From Aldehydirespirator sp965221185 (GTDB lineage: Bacteria; Actinomycetota; Acidimicrobiia; Acidimicrobiales; Aldehydirespiratoraceae): DNA of 64,000 nucleotides. The notes under the pieces were generated by a model that ran no database searches, had not been told where the DNA came from, and worked only from the letters and a program-made list of their open reading frames with translations. The first letter of the stretch is position 1. Each line of letters opens with the position of its first letter. The translations under genes were made by a program, and so were the position numbers. This document shows, piece by piece, positions 53,213-61,654 of the stretch. Location of the stretch: NCBI GenBank assembly GCA_965221185.1, contig OZ244866.1, positions 3,596,001 through 3,660,000 of the forward strand, in the 5' to 3' direction.

Positions 53213-54415
53213 TCAGATCACATTGTCGTCCCTCAGGGCGGCCAGTTCGGCTCCTGAGAGTCCCAGCAGGCTTGAGAGAACTTCGTCGGTGTGCTCACCC
53301 AACCGGGGCGCGCCGGAAGGGGTCGGAGGCGGTTCGTTCCCGAAGCGGGGGAACGGGGCCTGCTGGCGTATGGGGCCAAGAGCGGGGTCATCGACCGTGC
53401 AGATGTCGCCCCGGGCGCGCACATGCTCGTCCGCGGCTATGTCGGCGACGTCGTAGACGGTGCTGACCGGAACGCCATGACGACCACAGCGCTCCTCGAT
53501 CTCGACGGCGGTCAGTCCGGCCGCCCATTCGGCCACAGCCTGATTGGTCTCCTCCCAGTTGCGGCCCCGGGCCGCGATGGTGGAGAAGCGGTCATCGGAA
53601 GCCAACTCGGGCCGGCCCATCGCCTCGCACAGGCGTCCGAAGATTGCTTGGCTCACAGCCACAATGCACACGTACCGGCCATCCTGGCTCCGGTAGTTCT
53701 CGATGGGCGCGGTGTGCCTGACCCGGTTTCCCGTGCGCTGGCGGACCGCTCCCAGCCGGTCATAGGCCGCGATCGTCCACTCCATGATCCGCAGCACCGA
53801 GCCGTACAGGTAGGCGTCGACCACGCCGCCCGCTCCGGTGCCCCTGGCGTCGCGCTCGTAGAGCAGGCTGGTCACGGCCTGAGCCGCGAACACCCCGGTG
53901 AGGTAGTCGGAGACGGACAGGCCCGGCCTTGTCGGGGGCCGGTCGGGATCGCCGGTGAGGTGCATCAGCCCGCCGAACGCGATCGCGTTGCGGTCGAAAC
54001 CGACGTGCAGCGACTTGGGACCGTCCTGGCCGAACAGGCTGATGCGGGCCGTGACGAGGCGCGGGTCGAGCCGGGACGGGCCGATGTGCCAGCGTTCCAG
54101 GGTGCCGGGCCGGAAGTTCTCGCACACGACATCGGACACCGAAGCCAGGCGCCGGAACAGATCCTGGCCCTCAGGGCGCCGCAGGTCGATGCTCACCGAC
54201 TTGCGGCCCCTGCCCTCCACCGACCAGAACAGGGAGTAGCGGGTTCCGTCGTCGCCGGTCGCGAAGGGTCCGTTCTTGCGGTTGTGGTCGCCGTGTCCGG
54301 GTTCTTCGATCTTGATGACCTCCGCACCCTGCTCGCCAAGAATGCCGGCACAGAAGGGTGCCGCTATGCGGGTGCCCAGGTCGAGCACTCTCAGGCCGGC
54401 CAGCGGCTGCCTCAT
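53213..54415 (-). CDS. Class III CoA-transferase (CaiB/Frc family), paralogue 2
   Basis: 400 aa from ATG 54415, chosen so that it aligns end-to-end with the paralogue at 50166 (MRQPLAGLRVLDLGTRIAAPFCAGILGEQGAEVIKIEEP). The longer start at 54451 would overlap the hydratase gene. It is 16 bp after that gene and 2 bp before the permease, so part of one operon. Confidence 0.9.
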   Translation of the reverse strand: MRQPLAGLRVLDLGTRIAAPFCAGILGEQGAEVIKIEEPGHGDHNRKNGPFATGDDGTRYSLFWSVEGRGRKSVSIDLRRPEGQDLFRRLASVSDVVCENFRPGTLERWHIGPSRLDPRLVTARISLFGQDGPKSLHVGFDRNAIAFGGLMHLTGDPDRPPTRPGLSVSDYLTGVFAAQAVTSLLYERDARGTGAGGVVDAYLYGSVLRIMEWTIAAYDRLGAVRQRTGNRVRHTAPIENYRSQDGRYVCIVAVSQAIFGRLCEAMGRPELASDDRFSTIAARGRNWEETNQAVAEWAAGLTAVEIEERCGRHGVPVSTVYDVADIAADEHVRARGDICTVDDPALGPIRQQAPFPRFGNEPPPTPSGAPRLGEHTDEVLSSLLGLSGAELAALRDDNVI

Positions 54416-54431
54416 CGTGCCTGCAGTCGAC

Positions 54432-55271
54432 TCACTGCGACTGCGGGTCACGGTGCTCGGCGAAGACCTCCTTCATGGAGCCCTTCTGCATGCGTCGCTC
54501 CAGCGCGCCGAGGGCGGTGGCGGTGTTGTGCATCCAGTGGTGGGCCTGGAAGTGGTAGTCCCAGGCGTCGCGCTGGCCCTGAAGGTCGAGGGTCTTGTTG
54601 ATCGAGCGCTTGACGACCTGGGCGGTGGCCGGGGGCACCAGGGCGATCCGCTCGGCCAGCTCCCTCACCGCAGTGGCCAGCTCGTTGCGGGGAACCACCC
54701 GGTTGACCATCCCGAGGCGCTCGGCCTCGGCCGCGCTGATGGTCTCCGCGGTGAGCAGGAACTCCTTGGCCTTGCGGGCCGGCATTTCCCACGGCTCCAC
54801 CAGGATCTCCACCGCGGCGCCGGTCATGCGCAGCACCGGGTTCTGGAAGGCGGCGTCGTCGCTGGCCACGATGATGTCGGCCATGCAGGCCAGCATCACC
54901 CCCGCGGCCACGCACTTGCCGTGCACCGCGGCGATGGTCGGCTTGCGGAAGTCGCGGATGCGCAGGCAGCGGTCGAAGTACATCACCTTCTCGTGGTGCC
55001 ATTTGCCCTCGGGCGTGTCGCGCATCTGCCGCCATTTGTCGGGCTCGACGTCACCGACGAGGGCCTTGAGGTCGTGCCCGGCCGAGAAGTGCTTGCCGTT
55101 GGCGGCCAGCACCACCACCCGCACGTCGTCGTCGGCGTCGGCGAGGTCGAACGCGGCGTCGATCTCGTCGATCATCTGGGTGTCTTGGGCGTTGGCCACC
55201 TCGGGCCGGTTCATGGTGATGGTGGCCACCGGCCCGTCCACCTCGTAGACGATCGTAGAGAACTCAGCCAT
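54432..55271 (-). CDS. Enoyl-CoA hydratase/isomerase
   Basis: 279 aa crotonase. ITMNRPEVANAQ, HFSAGHDLKAL and KPTIAAVHGKCVAAGVMLACMADIIVASDDAAFQNP carry the oxyanion-hole residues. ATG 55271 is 7 nt after TAGACT (leaderless). First gene of the operon hydratase-CoA transferase-permease-CoA transferase. Confidence 0.9.
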   Translation of the reverse strand: MAEFSTIVYEVDGPVATITMNRPEVANAQDTQMIDEIDAAFDLADADDDVRVVVLAANGKHFSAGHDLKALVGDVEPDKWRQMRDTPEGKWHHEKVMYFDRCLRIRDFRKPTIAAVHGKCVAAGVMLACMADIIVASDDAAFQNPVLRMTGAAVEILVEPWEMPARKAKEFLLTAETISAAEAERLGMVNRVVPRNELATAVRELAERIALVPPATAQVVKRSINKTLDLQGQRDAWDYHFQAHHWMHNTATALGALERRMQKGSMKEVFAEHRDPQSQ

Positions 55272-55297
55272 GACGGTCAGTCTAAGCCCGGTCCGGA

Positions 55298-55401
55298 AAT
55301 GGGCCGCTGCGCGATTTGTGTGCGGGGCGGGGCGGGCCGGAGGGGTGAGGGGGGTGGTTGTTGGCCGGGAGATGGGCGGTTGCGCGATTCATGCGCGGGG
55401 C
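55298..55401. repeat. Imperfect 30-bp direct repeat in a gene-free stretch
   Basis: ATGGGCCGCTGCGCGATTTG at 55298 is echoed by ATGGGCGGTTGCGCGATTCA at 55372, each followed by TGCG..GGGGC. They lie 74 bp apart between the hydratase promoter (55271) and the acyl-CoA dehydrogenase stop (55478). No gene is seen in 55272-55477. Meaning unknown. Confidence 0.6.
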
Positions 55402-55477
55402 GCCTGTTCTTGGTGCGACTTTCGTGGACACACGACAGGCTTTTCGCCCACAATCGCAAGCGTCCGGGAATCTCTGG

Positions 55478-56662
55478 TCAGGGGCGGGGCTCGCGGGGCA
55501 GGCCCAGGGTGCGCTCGCCGATGATGTTGCGCTGGATCTCGTTGGTTCCCGCGAATATCGAGGCGGCCCGGTAGTAGAGCCAGGAGCGCTGCCAACGGCC
55601 GCCGGCGGGGTTGTCGTGAGCGTCGCGCCACAGCGGGGCCGAGTCTCCGAGGATTCGCATGGCCGAGGCGTGCAGCCGCTGGCTCATCTCGCTCCAGCAG
55701 AGCTTGGCGGTGGCCGTCTCGGCTCCGGGCGCTCGGCCGTGGGCCTGCTTGGACAGCGCTCGCCAGTTCTGCAGCTGGAACAGGCGCACCTCCACGAAGG
55801 CTTGGGCCAGGTCCTGGGCGGTGCGCGGGTCGTCGGCCAGTCCACGCTCGGCTGCTAGGCGCACCAGTTCCTCCAGCAGCTGGGAGTGGATGACGAGCTG
55901 GCGGGGGTTGGTGCCCCGCTCGCCGGCCAGGACCGACCCGGCCACGCCCCAGCCGCCGTTGACCGGCCCGATCACCTGGTCGTCGGACACGAAGGCGTCG
56001 TCGAAGACGACCTCGTTGAAGTCGGACTCTTCGGTGATCTGGCGCAGCGGCCGCACCTCCACCCCGGGGGCGCGCATGTCCACCATGAGCGCGGTGATGC
56101 CAGCCCGCTTTCCGGCGTCGGGATCGGTGCGGGCCAGGCACAGGCCCCAGTCGGCGAACTGGGCGTAGGAGGTCCACACCTTGCGCCCGTGCAGGGTCCA
56201 GCCGCCGCCGGCGGGCTCGGCCCGGGTGTGCAGAGAGGCCAGGTCGCTGCCCGCGTCGGGCTCGCTGAAGAGTTGGCAGACGAGTCGCTCGGCGTTGAGG
56301 ATGCCGGGCAGCCAGCGCTGCTTCTGGGCGTCGGTGCCGTGGGCCAGCAGGCAGGGTCCCACCAGGTTGACGCCGATGCGGCCGACCAGCTCGGGGGCCC
56401 GGGCCCGGGCCAGCTCCTCCTGCACGATGAAGTTGAAGACGGGGTCGGCGCCCCGGCCACCGTACGCGACCGGCCAGGTGACACCCACATAGCCGGCCTC
56501 GGCCAGCCGCCGCTGCCAGCGGCGGCCGAAGTCCACCTCCTCGGCGAGGTAGTCGAACAGCGGGGGCAGGCCCGTGCCGTAGTCCCAGGGCAGGTTGTCC
56601 TTCAGCCATGCCCGGCACTCGGCCCGGAACGCCCGCTGCGCGGCGGTGGGCGTCAGATCCAC
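55478..56662 (-). CDS. Acyl-CoA dehydrogenase (larger subunit type)
   Basis: 394 aa FAD enzyme. FSEPDAGSDLASLHTRA is the flavin-contact loop; AKLCWSEMSQRLHASAMRILGDSAPLW and FAGTNEIQRNIIGERTLGLPREPRP the C-terminal part. Starts at GTG 56662. Together with the shorter enzyme at 59192 it looks like the alpha and beta partners of heteromeric steroid-side-chain-type dehydrogenases; inference. Confidence 0.9.
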   Translation of the reverse strand: MDLTPTAAQRAFRAECRAWLKDNLPWDYGTGLPPLFDYLAEEVDFGRRWQRRLAEAGYVGVTWPVAYGGRGADPVFNFIVQEELARARAPELVGRIGVNLVGPCLLAHGTDAQKQRWLPGILNAERLVCQLFSEPDAGSDLASLHTRAEPAGGGWTLHGRKVWTSYAQFADWGLCLARTDPDAGKRAGITALMVDMRAPGVEVRPLRQITEESDFNEVVFDDAFVSDDQVIGPVNGGWGVAGSVLAGERGTNPRQLVIHSQLLEELVRLAAERGLADDPRTAQDLAQAFVEVRLFQLQNWRALSKQAHGRAPGAETATAKLCWSEMSQRLHASAMRILGDSAPLWRDAHDNPAGGRWQRSWLYYRAASIFAGTNEIQRNIIGERTLGLPREPRP

Positions 56663-56719
56663 GCCACCGGGTCTACTACGCCGCCGGGTCTGCGGTGTCG
56701 CTGAGTCGGGTAAGCCGCT

Positions 56720-57040
56720 TCAGTCGGGCGGCGCCAGCCATGCTGGGATGTCGCGACGGGCGTGAAGGACTCGCCAGACACCGACGAATTCGGCGCGGTC
56801 GATGTAGAAGACGATGTAGGGAAAGGCCTCGAGCGGCCAGCTTCGCAGCGCGGGGATGTTCAGTTCGTAGGCGTAGCGCAATGAGCCGGTGAGGGGGTGC
56901 CGGCTGAGGTGGCTGAGTTCCGCTTCGAGGACATCGACGAAACGGGTCGCCAACGACTCTCCAGCCTCTCGCCGGTAGTAGCTGAGGGCGGCGTCGATGT
57001 CGTCGGCTGCCAGTTGGCGGAGCTCGACCGGCTTGGCCAC
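56720..57040 (-). CDS. ParE/RelE-family toxin separated from its antitoxin
   Basis: 106 aa. ELRQLAADDIDAALSYYRREAGESLATRFVDVLEAELSHLSRHPLTGSLRYAYELN and FPYIVFYIDRAEFVGVWRVLHARRD are ParE signatures. GTG 57040 lies 14 bp from the left end of IS copy B; the matching ParD gene is beyond the IS at 58811. Any read-through from parD must cross about 1.7 kb of inserted DNA. Confidence 0.88.
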   Translation of the reverse strand: MAKPVELRQLAADDIDAALSYYRREAGESLATRFVDVLEAELSHLSRHPLTGSLRYAYELNIPALRSWPLEAFPYIVFYIDRAEFVGVWRVLHARRDIPAWLAPPD

Positions 57041-57056
57041 CGTGAAGCGGGGCTAA

Positions 57057-58673
57057 GCCTGGATCCACCGGTGGGGTTGTGGTTGGTGGCGGTGTGGGGC
57101 TGGTTGGTGCCGTGTCGGTGGTTCTGTTGGGGTGGGCGGCTGTTGGGGCGTGTTGGGTCGGGGGTTGTGGTGCTGGCGGGTTGGTGGCGCTGGGGGTGCT
57201 TGTTGGCTGCGCCGGGCCGGGCCGGGGGGTCAGATGAGCAGGGGCAGGTTGCGCAGTTGTTGCAGGGCGGTGGTGAACGCTGTGGCCCAGGGCCAGTTGA
57301 GGGGCAGGCGCAGTCTGTTGCGGCGGCTGTGGTTGACGCTGCGGCCGGGGATTGTGAGCAGCCGCGCTCGGACGGTGGCGGCGGCGGTGAGCTGTCGGCG
57401 GGGGTGGGCTTTGCCGAGGCGGGCTGTCCATCGGGCGATGTTGTGCGCGAACGCGGCGCAGGCGAGCCAGGCGGCGTTGGCGAAGAAGCTGCCCGAGGGA
57501 CAGTGGCGCAAGCCGTTGGCTTTGAGGTCACGAATGGCGAGTTCGACTCTGGCGTGGGCTCTGTGGTAGGTGTCGGCGGCTTCGGTGTCGAGGTCGTCTC
57601 GGTCAGTTATGAAGCAGTGGTGGCGCCAGTCGGGCCACAGCTTCGCCTGGGCGCCTGTGAGCAGGCTGCGGCGCACCACCAGGCGCAGCTCGCGGGGCCC
57701 TTTGCCGTCGCGGCGGCCGGTTTCTATGAGGGTCTCAGCGACCTGCGCCACCCCGCCGCGGGTGTAGGGGATCGGCTTCCAGGCCCTCTCTTCGATGGCC
57801 TCTATGGCGGCCTTGACCTTGGAGTTCTGCGGGATCGTGATCGAATAGGACGCGCCGCGGGCCACCACGGCGTCGATGACGTCGTAGCTGAAGAACCCCG
57901 CGTCGGCGCGCACCGTGAGCGCCGTGTCGGGCGCCAGCCGTCCCAGACGCGCCAGCGTCTCGACGATGAAGCGCTTGGTGCCTCGCTGGGAGGATCCCGA
58001 CCGCATCCGGGCATGCAGCACCTCGCCGGTGTCGTCTCTGACCGCCACCAGCGGGTGATAGCCCAACACGGCTGTGTGGCCGTAGGCGGCGCCGCCTTTG
58101 CTGTGGCCGTGCACCTCACAGATCGTGGAGTCCACATCCATGGTCATCTCGGCCACAGCAGGCGCCGCGCCCACAGACCACGCCCTGCCCAAAGCCAGCT
58201 CGCCGGCGCGGTCGAGCTGGCGCACATGGCCCCACATAAAGGACCGCAGCCACGTCCCCACAGTCGACGGCGCCGACACCGCGAACGGCAACACGACGTC
58301 CGCCGAGCCGGCCCGCAGCCGCTCGGTGTCGTCGATGAACGAACCCCCCACAAGCATCGACGCCACCACGCTCAGCGCCTTCGCCCCGGATCCGCGGCCC
58401 GCTCCAGGCGGGCGCACCGCCCCATCGATGAGCGCCTCCAACCCGAGGCGATCCATCACCGTGCCCGCCAGCAACAACCCGGCGTCGGCCACCAAAGACC
58501 CGTCGTCGAACACCGCCTCGATCTCGTCGATCCCGCCCGCTACACTGCTCACAGGAAGTGCCTCCTCACGTGGCCAGAACGACCGTCGTAACCAACGTCA
58601 TTCTCCCACGTCAGGAGGCCTTTCTGGTGGACGCGCCAACCCCACGGACCTCACCGAACCGGTGGATCCAGGC
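57057..58673 (-). mobile_element. IS1380-like insertion sequence, copy B
   Basis: About 1,617 bp; ends GCCTGGATCCACCGGTGGGG (left) and, reversed, GCCTGGATCCACCGGTTCGG (right). TAA flanks both ends (57054-57056, 58674-58676) within CTAAG. It is inserted between parE and repeat copy 8, splitting the parDE operon. Related to, not identical with, copy A. Confidence 0.88.
57230..58552 (-). CDS. IS1380-family transposase (copy B)
   Basis: 440 aa, same length as copy A, with MTMDVDSTICEVHGHSKGG, VRADAGFFSYD and HARVELAIRDLKANGLRHCPSG for the DDE triad. Intact. Amino-acid differences from copy A are scattered through the protein, so the copies come from two lineages of one IS type and not from a fresh local duplication. 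Confidence 0.92.
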   Translation of the reverse strand: MSSVAGGIDEIEAVFDDGSLVADAGLLLAGTVMDRLGLEALIDGAVRPPGAGRGSGAKALSVVASMLVGGSFIDDTERLRAGSADVVLPFAVSAPSTVGTWLRSFMWGHVRQLDRAGELALGRAWSVGAAPAVAEMTMDVDSTICEVHGHSKGGAAYGHTAVLGYHPLVAVRDDTGEVLHARMRSGSSQRGTKRFIVETLARLGRLAPDTALTVRADAGFFSYDVIDAVVARGASYSITIPQNSKVKAAIEAIEERAWKPIPYTRGGVAQVAETLIETGRRDGKGPRELRLVVRRSLLTGAQAKLWPDWRHHCFITDRDDLDTEAADTYHRAHARVELAIRDLKANGLRHCPSGSFFANAAWLACAAFAHNIARWTARLGKAHPRRQLTAAATVRARLLTIPGRSVNHSRRNRLRLPLNWPWATAFTTALQQLRNLPLLI

Positions 58674-58813
58674 TAAGAGGCCGAGCGAATAGGCGTGCGC
58701 GAGCGGTCTGCAAGAGTGAGGCCGTGGCCTGAGCGGCCCGTGAGCGCAGCGAACAAGAGCGGGAGTGACACCGCTTCGACGCGACGGCTTCGCACTTATT
58801 CGCGTTCGTTCTA
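58674..58813 (+). repeat. Dispersed palindromic repeat, copy 8
   Basis: Plus orientation; head AGAGGCCGAGCGAATAGG and tail CTTATTCGCG pair over GCGAATA, a third version of the terminal stem. Head edge (CTAAGAGG) is where IS copy B entered; tail reaches the parD stop. It therefore separated parD from parE before the IS arrived. Confidence 0.88.
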
Positions 58814-59047
58814 TGGGGCTTCGGGCCGGGCCCGGCTTCGCAGCTGAGCGAAATAGGCCGGATCGGCTGCCCCCGCGATCGGAGAGCTGGCACCATCGAG
58901 CAACAGGCCGCGCAGCAAGCCCCGATCCTGGTCGCGGCGGATGAGTTCGCGCACATATTCGCTTGTGGATCCGTACTGGCCGCTGTCCACCTGCCCCTCG
59001 GCGAAGGCCTTGAGCTTGTCCGGCAGTGAGACGTTCATGGTCGACAT
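58811..59047 (-). CDS. ParD-family antitoxin
   Basis: 78 aa. MNVSLPDKLKAFAEGQVDSGQYGSTSEYVRELIRRDQDR is the ribbon-helix-helix ParD start; the C-terminus (LRGLLLDGASSP...) binds ParE. ATG 59047 lies 6 nt after TACGAT (leaderless). Its partner parE is now 1.77 kb downstream, after repeat copy 8 and IS copy B. Confidence 0.9.
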   Translation of the reverse strand: MSTMNVSLPDKLKAFAEGQVDSGQYGSTSEYVRELIRRDQDRGLLRGLLLDGASSPIAGAADPAYFAQLRSRARPEAP

Positions 59048-59191
59048 GAGGGCATCGTACCACTGATGACAAAGATTGCCAAGAGGTTCCGGTCTGAGTT
59101 CTGCGAGTTTCGCGAGGTCTTGTGGACGTGGGGCGGCGGGCCATGGGCTTGACGGTCTTCGGCAACCGGCGGGCGCGTACTATGCGGGGCG

Positions 59192-60286
59192 GTGGACTTC
59201 GATCTTTCGGCGGACCAGGTGGCTTTGCGCGATGCCGCCGCGGCGCTGCTTGATGACTGCTGCGACATGGCCGCTGTGCGACGGGCCTGCGACGGCGGCG
59301 GTTTCGACGCCGATCTGTGGGCGGCCATGGTGGAGCAGGGCTGGACCGGCATCGCGGTGCCCGAGGCGCTGGGCGGCGTGGGGCTGGGGACGGTGGAGGC
59401 GGCCGTGCTGCTGGAGCAGACCGGCGCTCATCTGGCCCCGGTGCCGCTGCTGCAGCAGCTGGCCGCACTGGCGGTGCTGGCCGACGGCCCTTGGGGGGAG
59501 AGGCTGCTGTCTGGCGAGGCGGTCGCGTGCGTGGCCCGCACCCCGCTGGACCGGGCGGGCGACGGTTCGGTGTCGGGCCGGCCCGAGCCGGTGATCTACG
59601 GCGCCCGCGCCGATGTGCTGGTGGCCCCGGCCACCGCTACCGCAAGGACGCCGATGGACGACATGGTGGCCCCGGCGGGCGGCGAGCTGGTGGCGGTGGA
59701 CCTGGCCGGGGTCGCCCGCTTGCCCGAACCGGCCATGGACCAGACCCGCGAACTGGCGTGGATCGAACTCGACGCGGCCCCGGCTACGACTGTCGGCGGC
59801 GCGGAGGAGGCAGCCGCCCATCTGGACCGGGGTGCGGTGTTCCATTCGGCCGAGATGCTGGGCGGAGCCGAGGCGGTGATGAACCTGGCCGTGGAGTACG
59901 CCAAAGTGCGCGAGCAGTTCGGCCGGCCCATCGGCAGCTTCCAGGCGGTGAAGCACCGCTGCGCCGACATGCTCGTCGACGTCGAGGGCATGCGCTCGTC
60001 CGTCTACCACGCGGCCTGGGCCTTGGGTGCAGGCGGCCCCGACGTACCGGCGGCCGCGGCCACCGCCAAGATCTGGTGCAGCGACGCCGCGGTGCGGGTG
60101 GCCGAGTCGGCGCTGCAGGTCCACGGCGGGATCGGCTTCACCTGGGAGGCCGACGTGCACCTGTACCTCAAACGGGCCCAGCTCGACGGTGTGTCCTTCG
60201 GCGACGCCCGCCACCACCGGACCCGCCTGGCCGCCATCCTGCGGGACCGTCTGGCAACCGGAGCCAGCATCTGGCCCGATCCGTGA
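59192..60286 (+). CDS. Acyl-CoA dehydrogenase (shorter subunit type)
   Basis: 364 aa. VDFDLSADQVALRDAAAALL start, VEYAKVREQFGRPIGSFQAVKHRCADM (FAD-contact helix) and ALQVHGGIGFTWEADVHLYLKRA near the C-terminus. GTG 59192 is 8 nt after TACTAT (leaderless). The middle domain lacks the usual E-P-x-A-G-S loop, as in partner-type subunits. The last ~200 bp are repeated at 61184-61384. Confidence 0.88.
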   Translation: MDFDLSADQVALRDAAAALLDDCCDMAAVRRACDGGGFDADLWAAMVEQGWTGIAVPEALGGVGLGTVEAAVLLEQTGAHLAPVPLLQQLAALAVLADGPWGERLLSGEAVACVARTPLDRAGDGSVSGRPEPVIYGARADVLVAPATATARTPMDDMVAPAGGELVAVDLAGVARLPEPAMDQTRELAWIELDAAPATTVGGAEEAAAHLDRGAVFHSAEMLGGAEAVMNLAVEYAKVREQFGRPIGSFQAVKHRCADMLVDVEGMRSSVYHAAWALGAGGPDVPAAAATAKIWCSDAAVRVAESALQVHGGIGFTWEADVHLYLKRAQLDGVSFGDARHHRTRLAAILRDRLATGASIWPDP

Positions 60287-60418
60287 CACAGGAGCGTCTT
60301 GCGGGCACTTGACGGCGACCCGCCGGCCGCGCGACCAAGCCGAGAGTATGAGTCTGTTGCAGCCCGGCGCCTGTTCTATTGCCAATTCTGATGATGTTTG
60401 ATTGTTGTACGACTCAGG

Positions 60419-60556
60419 TTGTCGGTCATCTGCAAGGCCTGCTATGCTGCGGGTATTCTGCCCCGCCGCCCCCGGGCTTAGACCCGGGGGTTGGCGGGTG
60501 TATTGCTTCGGGGACTGCCGCCCGGGCCAGCGGGAAGCTCCAGGGGACGGTTCTCC
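60419..60556 (+). promoter_or_regulatory. Promoter and hairpin leader of NYN gene 1
   Basis: TTGTCG (60419-60424) and TATGCT (60443-60448) with an 18-bp spacer form a sigma70-type promoter. Starting about 14 nt after the -10, a 14-bp two-part stem spans 60462-60498: CCCGCC/GGCGGG outside and CCCCCGGG/CCCGGGGG inside around the loop CTTAGA. A conserved CCAGCGG-x-AAGCTCC lies between the hairpin and ATG 60557. No clear Shine-Dalgarno. Confidence 0.6.
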
Positions 60557-61174
60557 ATGACCAGGGTTGCGGTGTTCATCGACTACCAGAACACGTATCA
60601 CGGTGCTCGCCGGGCGTTCGGCGATCCTCGCTCCGACGCTCCGAGGTTCGGACATGTCGATCCCGCCGCACTGGCACACCTGCTGCTCGGCCTCGGACGC
60701 GTCGCCGATCCGGATCGGGTGCTCTACACGGCGAACGTCTATCGCGGCGAGCCCGGCTACAGGAGCCACCGGAAGCTCCGTGTCGCGTTCGCGCGCCAGA
60801 CCCGTCGATGGCGCACCGACCCGTCGCTGGTCGTGAAGACGACAGCGTTGCGCTACCGCCCCGTCGATCATCCGGGTGGTCAGACCTGGAGGGCTGAGGA
60901 GAAGGGCATCGACGTTCTGCTGGCCGTCGACGTGGTGCGAGGCGTGTACATGGACGAATTCGACACTGCCGTGGTGGCATCGGCTGACACTGATCTGGTC
61001 CCAGCCTTGGAGGAAGCCTTGCGAGCTGGCAAGCGTGTCGAGACTGCCTCATGGTCCGGGCCGGCCACCGGCTTCACCGCTCTGCGGGTATCCGGCTATC
61101 GCACCTGGAGCCATCACCTCAGCCGCGAGCACTTCGATCTAGTTCACGACACCACCGACTACTTGGCCAAGTGA
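60557..61174 (+). CDS. NYN-domain (PIN-like) putative ribonuclease, copy 1
   Basis: 205 aa. MTRVAVFIDYQNTYHGARRAF holds the first Asp and the conserved Asn; GIDVLLAVDVVRG..YMDEFDTAVVASADTDLVPALEEALRAGKRVE holds the remaining acidic residues of the LabA-like NYN fold. Expected Mg-dependent RNase. Start at ATG 60557; a longer frame from 60491 runs through the hairpin and is rejected. Period to copy 2 is exactly 1,098 bp. Confidence 0.88.
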   Translation: MTRVAVFIDYQNTYHGARRAFGDPRSDAPRFGHVDPAALAHLLLGLGRVADPDRVLYTANVYRGEPGYRSHRKLRVAFARQTRRWRTDPSLVVKTTALRYRPVDHPGGQTWRAEEKGIDVLLAVDVVRGVYMDEFDTAVVASADTDLVPALEEALRAGKRVETASWSGPATGFTALRVSGYRTWSHHLSREHFDLVHDTTDYLAK

Positions 61175-61183
61175 TCAAGTCTG

Positions 61184-61384
61184 GCCGCGGTGCGGGTGGC
61201 CGAGTCGGCGCTGCAGGTCCACGGCGGGATCGGCTTCACCTGGGAGGCCGACGTGCACCTGTACCTCAAGCTGGCCCAGCTCGACGGTGTGTCCTTCGGC
61301 GACGCCCGCCACCACCGGGCCCGCCTGGCCGCCATCCTGCGGGACCGCCTGGCCACCGGAGCCAGCATCTGGCCCGACCCGTGA
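61184..61384 (+). pseudogene. Duplicated 3' fragment of the acyl-CoA dehydrogenase gene
   Basis: Nearly identical to 60086-60286 and ending at the same TGA, with only a few changes (KRA to KLA, TR to AR). It has no catalytic part and no start signal. It marks the left boundary of the tandem duplication that also copied the leader and NYN gene. Confidence 0.9.
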
Positions 61385-61517
61385 CACAGGAGCGTCTTGC
61401 GGGCACTTGACGGCGACCCGCCGGCCGCGCGACTAAGCCGAGAGTATGAGTCTGCTGCAAGCCCGGCGCCTGTTCTATTGCCAATTCTGATGATGTTTGA
61501 TTGTTGTACGACTCAGG

Positions 61518-61654
61518 TTGTCGGTCATCTGCAAGGCCTGCTATGCTGCTCGTATTCTTCCCCGCCCCCCCCGGGCTGAGTCCCGGGGGCTGGCGGGTGC
61601 TATCGCTGGGGACGCGTCCCGAGCCAGCGGCAAGCTCCCTAACGGACGGTGTCG
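61518..61654 (+). promoter_or_regulatory. Promoter and hairpin leader of NYN gene 2
   Basis: Same TTGTCG-18-TATGCT promoter. The hairpin (61561-61597) keeps both stems while bulge and loop differ (loop CTGAGT instead of CTTAGA). CCAGCGGCAAGCTCC is conserved, after which the sequence up to GTG 61655 diverges from copy 1. Confidence 0.6.
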
